From NCBI GenBank assembly GCA_900754495.1, contig CAAEDC010000025.1, positions 1 through 17,258 of the forward strand: a DNA stretch of 17,258 nt, read 5' to 3'. The notes below the pieces were generated by a model that worked only from the letters and a program-made list of their open reading frames with translations, was not told the DNA's origin and did not search any database. A program made the translations under genes and the position numbers. Shown here piece by piece: positions 1 to 7,673 of this stretch. Numbering within the stretch: the stretch's first letter is position 1; the number at the start of each line of letters is the position of its first letter. This DNA is from Eggerthellaceae bacterium (GTDB lineage: Bacteria > Actinomycetota > Coriobacteriia > Coriobacteriales > Eggerthellaceae).

Positions 1-139
1 ATGTCTCGAGCGCCGCCGCATCGGCGCTGCGCGCGTTGCTCTGCGGCGCGTCGCCCGCAAACGTCGCGGAGTCCTCCGGCCTGGCGTCGTCCTGCCAGGC
101 GGCGATGACGTCCTCGCTATGTCCGATGTTGACGTACAT
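1..139 (-). CDS. Partial gene downstream of virB4, N-terminus only
   Basis: An open frame begins with ATG at 139, four bases after the virB4 stop codon (TAG, 145-143), and runs off the left edge after 46 codons. The peptide begins MYVNIGHSEDVIAAWQDD and is acidic and alanine-rich, with no signal peptide or membrane segment in the visible part. The tight spacing implies co-translation with virB4. In Gram-positive conjugative elements the genes after virB4 usually encode a polytopic VirB6-like protein or a cell-wall hydrolase, but this N-terminus shows neither hydrophobic segments nor an export signal. I do not recognise it. That it is a gene rests on its position and its open high-GC frame. 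Confidence 0.55.
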   Translation of the reverse strand, partial: MYVNIGHSEDVIAAWQDDARPEDSATFAGDAPQSNARSADAAALET

Positions 140-142
140 GGC

Positions 143-2749
143 CTACATCGCTCGCCCTTTGGTTTCCTTGGGTTTGGAAGTGAACACCTTGTACGTCTCG
201 GTGCCCTTGGGCCAAGAGTCTTTGAACGGCATGACCGACCCCATGACCGACAAGACGCCGTGGCCCTCGGGCGGGTTGACCGTGTAGCGCATCTGCCGCT
301 CGGACATGTGAAGCCGCTCGGCGAGCTCCCTCGCGTCGTCGTGGGCCATGTTGTACATGGTGACGACGCCGGAGTTGTCCAGGGCGCGGGACGCCTTGGC
401 GTTCTCGAGCACTGCCAAGACGTTCTGGGTGGCGCCCGTCTGGTACAGGTCGTACTTGCGGCCTTCCATCCACGCCTTCAAGAAATATTGCGCGGCGATC
501 GGCCAGTCCATGAAGGTCTGGAACTCGTCGAACAGCACCCACGTTTCATAGCCCTTCACCTTGTTCATTACGGCTTGCCTCCAGAACATGTCCGTGAAGG
601 CGAACAATGCGGGGGCCTTGATGATGTCGCCGGCGTTGCGGAACCCGACGCCGAACAGCCTGCAATCATCGTCGTCGAAGGGAGATCCGTCGCGCTGGCT
701 GAACTGACCGCCGACTGCCGTAGTGGTCGTGAAGAGGCTGAGCGCCTGGGCGGCGTCGCGCGCGACGGGGACTTTCATGTCGCCCAGCTCATCGGCGAGC
801 TGCGCGAGCACGGGGACGTCCTCGGCCCGGTGCGTGTCGAGGTAGCGGCCGTAGACCTTCGGTATGCAATCCTGGATGCAAGAATAGAGCAGCGTCGCCT
901 CCTTCGCAGCCCGTGTGTCCTTGCCGTCCATGACCGCGCCCTTGTAGAGCATGCACTCCACCTGGCCCATGAGGTACTCCGCCTTGTCCGCGATGGCCTG
1001 CTCTACGTCCTCCACCTGGTCGATGTTGATGGACATGACATTGAAGTAGTCCTTCGAGCCGGCGCCGACCTCGAACCATTTACCGCCGAGGAGCTGAACG
1101 AACGGCTTGTATGCGAGCCCGGGGGACGCGATGTAGACCTTCGCACGGGGGCGTCGAAGCAGGATCTGCAGGTTCTCCCGGCACAGGCCGAACGACTTGC
1201 CCGAGCCCGTGATCCCGAACACCATCTGGTGCGGCGCGCCGAGCGCCGTCCGGTCGAGCATGATGAAGTCCTCCGACTCCGCGTCGACCCCCCAGTAGAT
1301 ACCGCCCGGATCCTGGTAGCGGCGCGACGTGAACGGGATGAGCGCGCCGACGTTGGCGGTCGTCATCGTGGACGGGGCGTTGATGAAGTTCTTGCCTATG
1401 GGAAGGGTCGCGTTCATGGCGTCCTTCTGCCGCTCGCGCCCCGACAGCGGCGTCGCGCTCACGCCCCACCTCCCGCAGGCCCGCTGCAGCTTGGGTATCT
1501 GCTCGAGCTTGAGGTCGTCGGGCGTCTCGGCGCGCACATGCGCGCTCATGGTCGTGTAGAAGAGCTTGTGGCCTCCGAACTGCACCTCTTTCTTGAGCTC
1601 CTCCGCGTCCTGGGCGCGGTCGACGTGCTTGGAGGTCATGTAGACGCCCGCCGGCATGTTCTCGCGACGCGCCTCCTTGGCACGGTCGTGCGTGTCGCCC
1701 TCGACGGCGGCGATGTAGGCGTCGGTCGCCTTGCGCGAGCTCTCGGCCGACGTGGGCTGCATGTGGATGGTGAACATCATGTCCATGGGCGTCGAGGTGA
1801 TGACGCTCACCATCCTGTCGTCTATCATGCCGGGCGACTTGCGCAGCAGCAGCGTCGAGGCGTAGAAATCGTTGCAGCGGTAGATCCCGCTGTCCTTGAC
1901 GACCGAGGTGGTGCCGTTCGGGCGCGGCTTGAGGATGCGCGGCTCGAACGCGAGGGACATCGGGGCCACGGCGTCCTTGGTGGTGAGCCCCGTGGCCTTG
2001 CCGGTCTTGGTGTCGACGAGCGTTGCCCAGTCGAACACGAGGACGTCGGAGGGCCAGAACACGCCGGCCACTATCTCGAGCCATTCCGCGCCGCTCAGCA
2101 CCGTCAGGCCGGATCCCATCGACTCGAAGTCGGGGCGTATGTCCTTGACCAGGCCGTCGAGGATGCTCTGGGCCTCGGCCTCGTTGTCGGCCTTGGTGCA
2201 GATCGTGAGCAGCAGGCGCGTCTCTATGTCCGTCTTGCCCTTCGACGCGCGGTCGGTGAGCACCTCGTTGACCTCGTCGCGCAGGCGGTCGAGCCCGTCC
2301 GGCTGGTGGGATATGAGCACCTCGTCGAGGATCGACCGGCGGCCGACGACGCGCACGATGACCGACCACTGCAGGTGCGTCGTCGGCTCGAACAGGTTGT
2401 AGACCCGCAGGAGCCGGACGTACAGCGCCTCCTTCTCGCTCTCGCCGAGGTTGCGGTAGTCCATGTTGTCCACGTCGCATGTTATCGAGTAGAGCCCTTT
2501 CTCGACCTTCACGACGCCGCTCTCGAAGCACTTCTCGTAGCGGATCGCATCCTGGGTGATCTTCGACAGGGGCTTGCCCTTCGCCTTGCGCCGCTCGTAC
2601 TCGCGGCGCTCTCGCTCCCGGTTGCGCGCCTCGGCGAGCGCCATCTCGGCCTGCTTCACCGTCAGGCCCGCGACGTCCGGCATGGCAGCATCCGCCCTAT
2701 CGTGCGCTTCGCGCTTTGCCGCGGACGTACTCTCGCTCTTTCTTCTCAT
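143..2749 (-). CDS. virB4: VirB4-family conjugation ATPase
   Basis: This is an 868-residue cytoplasmic, membrane-associated ATPase that powers assembly of the mating channel and substrate transfer. A Walker A motif, GITGSGKS, lies near residues 510-518, and a Walker B motif, WVLFDEFQTF, near 735-745. The roughly 500-residue N-terminal part corresponds to the CagE/TrbE/VirB4 N-domain, and the length is usual for the family. It follows a PrgI-like gene, the standard order in Gram-positive type IV secretion operons. The start is uncertain. ATG 2749 has AAGGAG ten bases upstream but overlaps the preceding gene by 53 bp. ATG 2683 (residue 23, MPDVAGLTVKQ) removes the overlap and has a weaker AGGGCGG upstream. 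The first 22 residues are charged and low in complexity, so either start gives an intact enzyme. Confidence 0.93.
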   Translation of the reverse strand: MRRKSESTSAAKREAHDRADAAMPDVAGLTVKQAEMALAEARNRERERREYERRKAKGKPLSKITQDAIRYEKCFESGVVKVEKGLYSITCDVDNMDYRNLGESEKEALYVRLLRVYNLFEPTTHLQWSVIVRVVGRRSILDEVLISHQPDGLDRLRDEVNEVLTDRASKGKTDIETRLLLTICTKADNEAEAQSILDGLVKDIRPDFESMGSGLTVLSGAEWLEIVAGVFWPSDVLVFDWATLVDTKTGKATGLTTKDAVAPMSLAFEPRILKPRPNGTTSVVKDSGIYRCNDFYASTLLLRKSPGMIDDRMVSVITSTPMDMMFTIHMQPTSAESSRKATDAYIAAVEGDTHDRAKEARRENMPAGVYMTSKHVDRAQDAEELKKEVQFGGHKLFYTTMSAHVRAETPDDLKLEQIPKLQRACGRWGVSATPLSGRERQKDAMNATLPIGKNFINAPSTMTTANVGALIPFTSRRYQDPGGIYWGVDAESEDFIMLDRTALGAPHQMVFGITGSGKSFGLCRENLQILLRRPRAKVYIASPGLAYKPFVQLLGGKWFEVGAGSKDYFNVMSINIDQVEDVEQAIADKAEYLMGQVECMLYKGAVMDGKDTRAAKEATLLYSCIQDCIPKVYGRYLDTHRAEDVPVLAQLADELGDMKVPVARDAAQALSLFTTTTAVGGQFSQRDGSPFDDDDCRLFGVGFRNAGDIIKAPALFAFTDMFWRQAVMNKVKGYETWVLFDEFQTFMDWPIAAQYFLKAWMEGRKYDLYQTGATQNVLAVLENAKASRALDNSGVVTMYNMAHDDARELAERLHMSERQMRYTVNPPEGHGVLSVMGSVMPFKDSWPKGTETYKVFTSKPKETKGRAM

Positions 2750-3137
2750 GCTTGGCAGACTCCTTCCTCTCCCTGGGCGACTTCGCCGGCGGATCTTCCA
2801 TCACCTCGTACTCGTCCTCGTCGTCGCAGCCGTACACGTATACGTCCTCCCCGCTCAACGCGGATGCGAGCCGCTCCCTCATGTACTCCTCCGGCGACTC
2901 GTAGCCGGGCGGGGCCTTGGTGTTGGCCACGTAAAAGAAGGGGAACGCCACCGCGATGGCGGGCATCACGCGGAAGAGCTCGGGCACGCTCAAAGGGGCG
3001 AACCAGAGCGCGCCGCCGACAACTGCGGCGAGGACGATGCCGATGCCGCCGTACTTGAGCTCGCGAGACGTGAAAGGCCCGAATGCCTTCCGCTCGTAGT
3101 CGAGCGGGTCGAGGTGGTAGGGGACGGTGAAGGACAT
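2697..3137 (-). CDS. PrgI-family (VirB3-like) mating-channel membrane protein
   Basis: This 146-residue protein opens with MSFTVPYHLDPLDYERKAFG, followed by a short charged stretch and two adjacent hydrophobic segments (about residues 29-47 and 55-72). That is the architecture of the PrgI family, which takes the VirB3 place beside VirB4 in Gram-positive type IV secretion. The last 55 or so residues are hydrophilic, acidic and then strongly basic, longer than in a minimal PrgI protein, and this tail overlaps the long form of virB4. The start follows the pilin-candidate stop by seven bases, with a GAGG just upstream of the ATG. The family assignment rests on topology, N-terminal pattern and neighbours. 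Confidence 0.8.
   Translation of the reverse strand: MSFTVPYHLDPLDYERKAFGPFTSRELKYGGIGIVLAAVVGGALWFAPLSVPELFRVMPAIAVAFPFFYVANTKAPPGYESPEEYMRERLASALSGEDVYVYGCDDEDEYEVMEDPPAKSPRERKESAKHEKKEREYVRGKARSAR
2760..2765 (-). promoter_or_regulatory. Ribosome-binding site candidate for virB4 (long start)
   Basis: AAGGAG on the minus strand lies ten bases before ATG 2749 and inside the PrgI-like gene. It is the better purine-rich site of the two possible virB4 starts, although the spacing is longer than ideal. If used, virB4 and the upstream gene share 53 bp. Confidence 0.5.
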
Positions 3138-3144
3138 TGCGGCC

Positions 3145-3492
3145 TCAGCTCATGGAGAGCATGAGGACGGCGCCGCCGCCTATGGCCGCCATGATGCCGC
3201 CGCCAACCATCCCGGCCAAGCCCGCCTTGGCCTTCGGCCCCTCCTCGTCCTTGTAGTTGAAGTAGTTGTAACCCCCTACCACCAAGATCGCGAAGCCCAT
3301 GACCGTCATGCCGGGCCCCACGTATTGGGTGATCATGTAGTTGAAGCTTGGCCCGTTGACGTCCACGGCGTAAGCGGGCCTCGCGCTCGCGAGGCACACG
3401 GCGCCGGCCCCGAAGAGCGACAGCGCCGCCGCCTTCGCCTTCCCAAGCGCAGATGCCCTGTTCTTGGCCGTTTTCGATGTTTGGTCTTTCAT
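3145..3492 (-). CDS. VirB2/TrbC/Maff2-like pilin or channel subunit
   Basis: This is a small 115-residue membrane protein. It has a basic N-terminus, a hydrophobic signal-like segment ending in a PAYAV cleavage-type site near residue 42, then two hydrophobic helices (about 57-75 and 88-113) joined by a short polar loop, YNYFNYKDEEGPKAKAG. Two glycine-rich helices with a lysine-containing loop are typical of VirB2/TrbC pilins and of the Maff2 proteins found in Firmicute elements. The position between traG and the PrgI-like gene supports this. The start has AAAGGA seven bases upstream. A 108-bp spacer with a strong hairpin separates it from traG, so it may be expressed at a different level from the ATPase. 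The exact subfamily is uncertain. Confidence 0.72.
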   Translation of the reverse strand: MKDQTSKTAKNRASALGKAKAAALSLFGAGAVCLASARPAYAVDVNGPSFNYMITQYVGPGMTVMGFAILVVGGYNYFNYKDEEGPKAKAGLAGMVGGGIMAAIGGGAVLMLSMS

Positions 3493-3558
3493 GTCCCGTT
3501 CCTTTCGAATATCATTTCCTTGGTCAAAGCCGCCTCGTTGCGGCCGTGATCGCTTCTC

Positions 3559-3589
3559 GGCCCCGGACCGTGGGAGACGGACCGGGGCC
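3559..3589. promoter_or_regulatory. GC-rich hairpin between traG and the pilin-like gene
   Basis: A perfect eight-base outer stem (GGCCCCGG with CCGGGGCC), one A:A mismatch, a four-base inner stem (CCGT with ACGG) and a five-base loop form a symmetric inverted repeat. In the direction of transcription (minus) the hairpin is followed by GAGAAGCG, not a T-run, so a standard intrinsic terminator is unlikely. On the plus strand only TTT follows. It could be a transcript-stabilising or processing element, a partial attenuator, or a protein site. Confidence 0.6.
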
Positions 3590-3600
3590 TTTCCATGTCG

Positions 3601-5490
3601 TCAAGCGGCAAGGGATGCCCGCACCCTCGCGTTGTGCTCCCTCATCTCCTGCAAAGGGAAGGGCCCTGTGACGGCCTCGCCCCTTCGGTCGGGCGCGAAG
3701 GGCGAGTCCTTGTACTCGTCCGTGTCCTGCGTGCGGTACTTGCCCACCATGAGGGGCGCGGCGCCCGAGAAGTGGACGATGCACTGCTCCCGCGGTATCT
3801 TGTCGACCTCGGCCTCGTCGAGCAGCGGGCGGCCGAGCGACTGGTACGACGACTGAGCGGAATCGTTGCTGCCCATGATCCGGGCGCTCACCGTCTCGCT
3901 CACCGTGTGCTCGTAGACCGTCTGGGTACCCAGGGACTCCGAGATGTACGCGCGGCTCTCCTTCGAGCGGCCGCCGCCCATGTAGACGATCGTGTCGCAG
4001 GCGTCGAGGATCGCGCCCAAGATGTTCTCGCCCCATTTCTCCTTCGCGAGATCCATGCTCTGGAGGCCCATCACTATCGGCATGTTCCTGGAGCGGGCGG
4101 TCATGAGGATCCTCTCCTTGTAGGGTATGTTGCCCATGTTCAACATCTCGTCGATGAACGACACGACCGGGACCGGGAACCTCTCCCCCGGCAGGTTGTC
4201 GGCGATGTTGTAGAGGGTGCGGAACGTCTGCTGGTAGAACATGGCCAAGACGAAGTCGAGCTGGCCGCCAGCATCGTCGGCCACGACAAACAAGTTGGTG
4301 CCCTCGAAGGGTATGCGGTCGATCTCCATCTCGTCGCGCCACATGAGCTCGCGGATGACGGGGAGGTTGAAGGGCATGAGCCTGACCGCGCACGACACCA
4401 GGATGGAGTTCATCGTCCGGCCCTTGCCGGCCAGCTTCAGGCCTTTGTAGGTGCGGCAGGCGTAGCTGTCCGGCTTCAGATGCTCGATCAGCGCGAAGAA
4501 ACGGTCGATGGTCGTGGGCGTGTTCGGATCCTCGTCGTCGCTCGAAGCCTCGGCGGTGAGCAGGATGTCCGCCATCGTCGGTATGTTCACCTCGACGTCG
4601 AGCCCCGGAGCTATCTCCTTCAGCTCGCGCAAGCCTCCGATGATGGACACGAACACCGATTTCTCGGATTTCTCCCAGAAGTCCCCGTCGACGCCCTCAT
4701 CGGGCTTGCGTCCTGTGGTGTTGCCCATGATGGTGTCGACGGCGATGAGCACCTCCAAATCGTTGCGCGTGTACTTGAGCGGGTTGTAGCCGTGGCTGTT
4801 GGACGGATCCTTGGTGTTGAGAACCTTCACCACGCGGTCGTGCCTCATGAGGTACGGCAGCATCCGCTTCACGGTCGTGCCCTTCGTGTCGCTCGTGATG
4901 CTCGACGGGTCGGTGGGCCGCCAGAACCGCAGGAGCGCGGGGACGAACAGATAGAACGTCTTGCCCGTGCCTGGCGGGCCGAAGCACATCACGTTGCGGT
5001 TGATCTCCACGAAGCCCTTCCGGCGCGTCCCTATCGCATCGGGGTCGAGGCAGAGCTCGACGCCCTGGGCGAGCGGTATGTTGTTCAGCGGGTTATCCGT
5101 GTCGGCGTGCCTGTCCTTCTCGTCCTCCTCGCCCCAGCGCGCGGTGCCGTGCTCCATGCCCGCCATGGTCGGCTTGTCGGCCTTCTTGCCGCCGAGCAGG
5201 TACACGAGAACGACGGCCGCCGGCCCCGCGAGCCCGACGGCCACGGCGGCCGGGTCGAGGCTCAGCGCCCAAGGGCTCCGCGCGAAGTCGAGCAGGGCTA
5301 CCGGGATGCTCGTGAGCGCCGCCGCGGCCCCGCGCGACGAGGCGACGGGGATGACGTAGCCCGCCACATGGTTGACCGCAACGAACGCGACCAAGGAGAT
5401 GCCGGCCATGAGGGCGATGAACCCCTGGCTCGCCTCCCGCTTGCGCGCCGTCGTTGCGACGGGCACCCCGTTTTTCCCGTTCTTGGCCAT
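3601..5490 (-). CDS. TraG/VirD4-type coupling protein ATPase
   Basis: This 629-residue protein recruits the relaxase-DNA complex to the mating channel and pumps DNA. The N-terminus carries two hydrophobic segments (about residues 23-50 and 80-98) typical of membrane-anchored coupling proteins. Walker A (GPPGTGKT) lies near 171-178 and Walker B (VVSFIDEML) near 438-447. The length matches PcfC/TraG proteins of Gram-positive elements. A conserved-looking HGTARWG motif precedes the nucleotide-binding domain, as is common in TraG relatives. The start ATG shares one base with the upstream stop (TGATG), indicating translational coupling. The downstream 108-bp gap contains a hairpin. TraG/VirD4 type is clear; the precise subgroup is not. 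Confidence 0.93.
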   Translation of the reverse strand: MAKNGKNGVPVATTARKREASQGFIALMAGISLVAFVAVNHVAGYVIPVASSRGAAAALTSIPVALLDFARSPWALSLDPAAVAVGLAGPAAVVLVYLLGGKKADKPTMAGMEHGTARWGEEDEKDRHADTDNPLNNIPLAQGVELCLDPDAIGTRRKGFVEINRNVMCFGPPGTGKTFYLFVPALLRFWRPTDPSSITSDTKGTTVKRMLPYLMRHDRVVKVLNTKDPSNSHGYNPLKYTRNDLEVLIAVDTIMGNTTGRKPDEGVDGDFWEKSEKSVFVSIIGGLRELKEIAPGLDVEVNIPTMADILLTAEASSDDEDPNTPTTIDRFFALIEHLKPDSYACRTYKGLKLAGKGRTMNSILVSCAVRLMPFNLPVIRELMWRDEMEIDRIPFEGTNLFVVADDAGGQLDFVLAMFYQQTFRTLYNIADNLPGERFPVPVVSFIDEMLNMGNIPYKERILMTARSRNMPIVMGLQSMDLAKEKWGENILGAILDACDTIVYMGGGRSKESRAYISESLGTQTVYEHTVSETVSARIMGSNDSAQSSYQSLGRPLLDEAEVDKIPREQCIVHFSGAAPLMVGKYRTQDTDEYKDSPFAPDRRGEAVTGPFPLQEMREHNARVRASLAA

Positions 5491-6209
5491 CAGCGCGCCG
5501 CGCCCTTAGATTGCACGGCCGCCTTCGCCCCGCGTTCCACGCCTTGCTGGCGCTTGGCCTCGAGCTGCGCCTTGATCATCTTCACGTCTTTGGAGCATGC
5601 CTGCAGGACGTCGCCGATCTTCGCGCCGTCCAGCTTTTCGGCGGAGCCGAACCGCTCGATGCTCGGCAGATCGAGCCCGTCAGGGTTCGTCATCTCCTCC
5701 AAGGAGCTTCCGATGTGCGCCTCGCCCGCATCGTCGGCCACTTCCGCCGACTTGGTGGCGGCGACCACCGTCTCTACCGTTTCCGACGGGCCGACGTCGC
5801 GCGGCTCGACGACGTAGTCCGCCTGCTCCACGGTTCGCTCCTGGCGTGCTGGGGCGTCGAGCTCGGGAGCGGCTTCGCCGCGCTCCTGTGCGGGCGCTTC
5901 GGGACGCGATCCCACGGCGACCTCGTAGCCCCTCTCGGCGAGCTCCCCCGCCGCCAGGGACTCCGCGTACTCCATGGCCTCTGCGAGGTCATCGAATCCG
6001 CGCTCGCCGAAATTGGGCCCGTCGGCGTTCCCCCATACCTCCCATCCCTCGAGGGACGGGTCGGATTCCACGACGGCCTTGGCGTACACCGACACGCCGA
6101 CGACGGCTTCGGCGTCCCATGCGTTCGCGTACGCCTCCAGGCTGTACCTGCCATCGCCGACGTCGATCCACTCCGCCCTGATCGCCTGCAGGGCGTCGTC
6201 CCTCACCAT
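5490..6209 (-). CDS. Hypothetical protein related to the C-terminal part of its upstream neighbour
   Basis: This soluble, acidic 239-residue protein is of unknown function. Residues 1-100 contain a module (GWEVWGNADGPNFGERG, then a helix rich in Glu and Ala) that resembles GGWHVYGEAAGERFGDGVYG in the preceding gene, so the two share a repeated domain. Residues 100-165 look disordered. The C-terminal 60 residues form a charged, possibly helical segment ending in a basic tail. The reading frame is the same as that of the 383-aa gene upstream and is separated from it only by a TGA at 6242-6240 and ten sense codons. The start used here (ATG 6209) has only GGGG directly before it, a poor ribosome site. 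It is coupled to traG by a TGATG overlap. It could be a separate coupling-protein partner or the tail of a split gene. Confidence 0.7.
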   Translation of the reverse strand: MVRDDALQAIRAEWIDVGDGRYSLEAYANAWDAEAVVGVSVYAKAVVESDPSLEGWEVWGNADGPNFGERGFDDLAEAMEYAESLAAGELAERGYEVAVGSRPEAPAQERGEAAPELDAPARQERTVEQADYVVEPRDVGPSETVETVVAATKSAEVADDAGEAHIGSSLEEMTNPDGLDLPSIERFGSAEKLDGAKIGDVLQACSKDVKMIKAQLEAKRQQGVERGAKAAVQSKGAAR

Positions 6210-6239
6210 CCCCGTCTCGGCGACTTCGCAGAACTCGTC

Positions 6240-7391
6240 TCAATCCTCGAAGCGCGCAGTGGTGAAGTCCTTGAGGTTCTCCTTCGACGATTTGATATAG
6301 CGGTCTGCGATGGCCTTGACGCCGGCGGCGTGCTCGGACGCGAAGGTGAGCGAAGCGGTTTCCGCCGCCTCGTCGAAGGACAGGGAGAAGGGGATGCCGT
6401 CCTCCTCCATTGGGCCTCCCATGATGTTCGCGGCCCGGTCCCACTCGACCGTGGTCATGGTCAGCGTGTAGTCGCCCGCCTTGCGCCCGTCGAGGTCGCG
6501 CGCGGCAGCTCCCTGGCGCGGGATCTCGACGTTCGAGCCGAGCTCGGCGGCCCTCTGCTCCACGAGCAGCTCGCCCGCCTGCACGGCCTCGCGCTCGGTG
6601 CCGTAGACGCCGTCGCCGAAGCGCTCCCCCGCCGCCTCGCCGTAAACGTGCCATCCCCCGTTCTCCGGGTACACGTGGGCGGCGGCCAGCACCTCGTCCT
6701 GGCCGGCGTTCCTCGCCTCGAGCGTCGAGCGGGCTCCCTCCCGTTTCCATACGCCCTCGGCGGGAGACGGGAGGTAGCCCGCGACGGCGCGCGCGACGTC
6801 CTGGGCGCTCTGGGGATGCCCGTACGCCTGGTCGAGCTCGCACAGGGCGCGCTCCACCATGCTCGCGTCCTTCGCGTTGAACTTGACGACGTAGCCGAGG
6901 TTCTCCGGGCGGCGGGCCACCTCGAAGTAGACCCCCATGGCTGCGAGGTCGGCGCGCATCTTGTTCACGGCGGCCACCTCCACGGTGGACGCCACCTCGA
7001 AGCACTCGTTGAGCGAGCAGCCGCGCCAGTCCCGCAGCGTCTCGTAGTAGACGTTGTCAACGGATTCCGGGTGCATGGCGTCGTACTTCGCGGCGTAGCC
7101 CTTGGTGAGCGCCTTGAGCGTCTCGAAGTGCTTGGCGTCGCACGAGTAGACGAGGCCGCCGTCGGCCTGCGCCACGTACTCGGCCCCTATGCCCGCCGCG
7201 GCGAGGTCGGCGGCGAAGCTCGCCGCGTCCTCCGGGGCTATGCGGCCGCTGATCTTCGAGGGGTCGCGCCGGCCGTCGTCCCTCCCCTTCTCGCGGCGCT
7301 CGAGGGCCCACTTGATGAGCTGGTACATCAGCTCGGCCATCTCGTTCGCACCGTTGAAGATGAACCGTACGACCTCTTCCTCCGATGCCAT
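6240..7391 (-). CDS. DUF3801/PcfB-like protein, probably an accessory to the coupling protein
   Basis: This is a 383-residue soluble protein. After an N-terminal helix (residues 1-35) come modules that resemble DUF3801/PcfB, with patterns such as AAAGIGAEYVAQADGG and AAMGVYFEVARRPENLGY followed by VVKFNAKDASMVERAL near residues 165-180. PcfB of plasmid pCF10 lies directly before the coupling protein PcfC and binds relaxosome components, and this gene lies just before traG. A further module near 240-290 is shared with the 239-aa protein downstream. The start has an excellent AGGAGG six bases upstream that overlaps the previous gene's stop codon. The family call comes from motif resemblance and gene order only. 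Ending at an in-frame TGA before a same-frame relative is unusual. Confidence 0.68.
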   Translation of the reverse strand: MASEEEVVRFIFNGANEMAELMYQLIKWALERREKGRDDGRRDPSKISGRIAPEDAASFAADLAAAGIGAEYVAQADGGLVYSCDAKHFETLKALTKGYAAKYDAMHPESVDNVYYETLRDWRGCSLNECFEVASTVEVAAVNKMRADLAAMGVYFEVARRPENLGYVVKFNAKDASMVERALCELDQAYGHPQSAQDVARAVAGYLPSPAEGVWKREGARSTLEARNAGQDEVLAAAHVYPENGGWHVYGEAAGERFGDGVYGTEREAVQAGELLVEQRAAELGSNVEIPRQGAAARDLDGRKAGDYTLTMTTVEWDRAANIMGGPMEEDGIPFSLSFDEAAETASLTFASEHAAGVKAIADRYIKSSKENLKDFTTARFED

Positions 7392-7394
7392 TCG

Positions 7395-7673
7395 CTACCT
7401 CCTAGCCTTGGGGGATTCGGCGACGAACTCGCATCCTGCCTCGGTCACCGTGTACCCGTTCTCCAACTGCGCGCCGTTCTCCGCATAGCGGCCGTTCACC
7501 TCGACCAGGCCGAGCTCTTTGAGGTAGCCGAGGACGACGGACACCGTTGTCGGGTTCATCTGCAGGTCCCTCACGAGCTTCTTCCGGCCGACGACGATCC
7601 TCCGCACGTCGTCGGAGTTGTCCAGCATGTAGCGGAGCATGTCCTCTGCATGCTCGGCCAGGGCCCTCCTCAT
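7395..7673 (-). CDS. Small winged-helix-like DNA-binding protein
   Basis: This 92-residue protein matches a compact winged helix-turn-helix: an N-terminal helix (LAEHAEDMLRYMLDN), a helix-turn-helix region (KKLVRDLQMNPTTVSVVLGYLKEL, residues about 32-54) and a beta-wing (LVEVNGRYAE then NGYTVTEAGCEF). The phrase GYLKELGLVEV is typical of the recognition helix leading into the wing in MarR/ArsR-like folds. The start ATG overlaps the adhesin stop (ATGA at 7673-7670), and its own stop lies within the ribosome site of the next gene, so it is translationally embedded in the operon. It may regulate the operon or the element, but the target is unknown. No ligand-binding domain is present. Confidence 0.72.
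   Translation of the reverse strand: MRRALAEHAEDMLRYMLDNSDDVRRIVVGRKKLVRDLQMNPTTVSVVLGYLKELGLVEVNGRYAENGAQLENGYTVTEAGCEFVAESPKARR

Noticed and set aside
119..3058. Very long plus-strand open frames opposite virB4, traG and the adhesin (also 3595-5817, 5454-7829 and 7547-9289)
   Set aside because: They are antisense shadows caused by high GC. Their Arg/His/Val-rich products show no domains and the opposite strand has clear conserved motifs.
3559..3589. Intrinsic terminator after traG
   Set aside because: No T-run follows on the transcribed strand and essential channel genes lie directly downstream.
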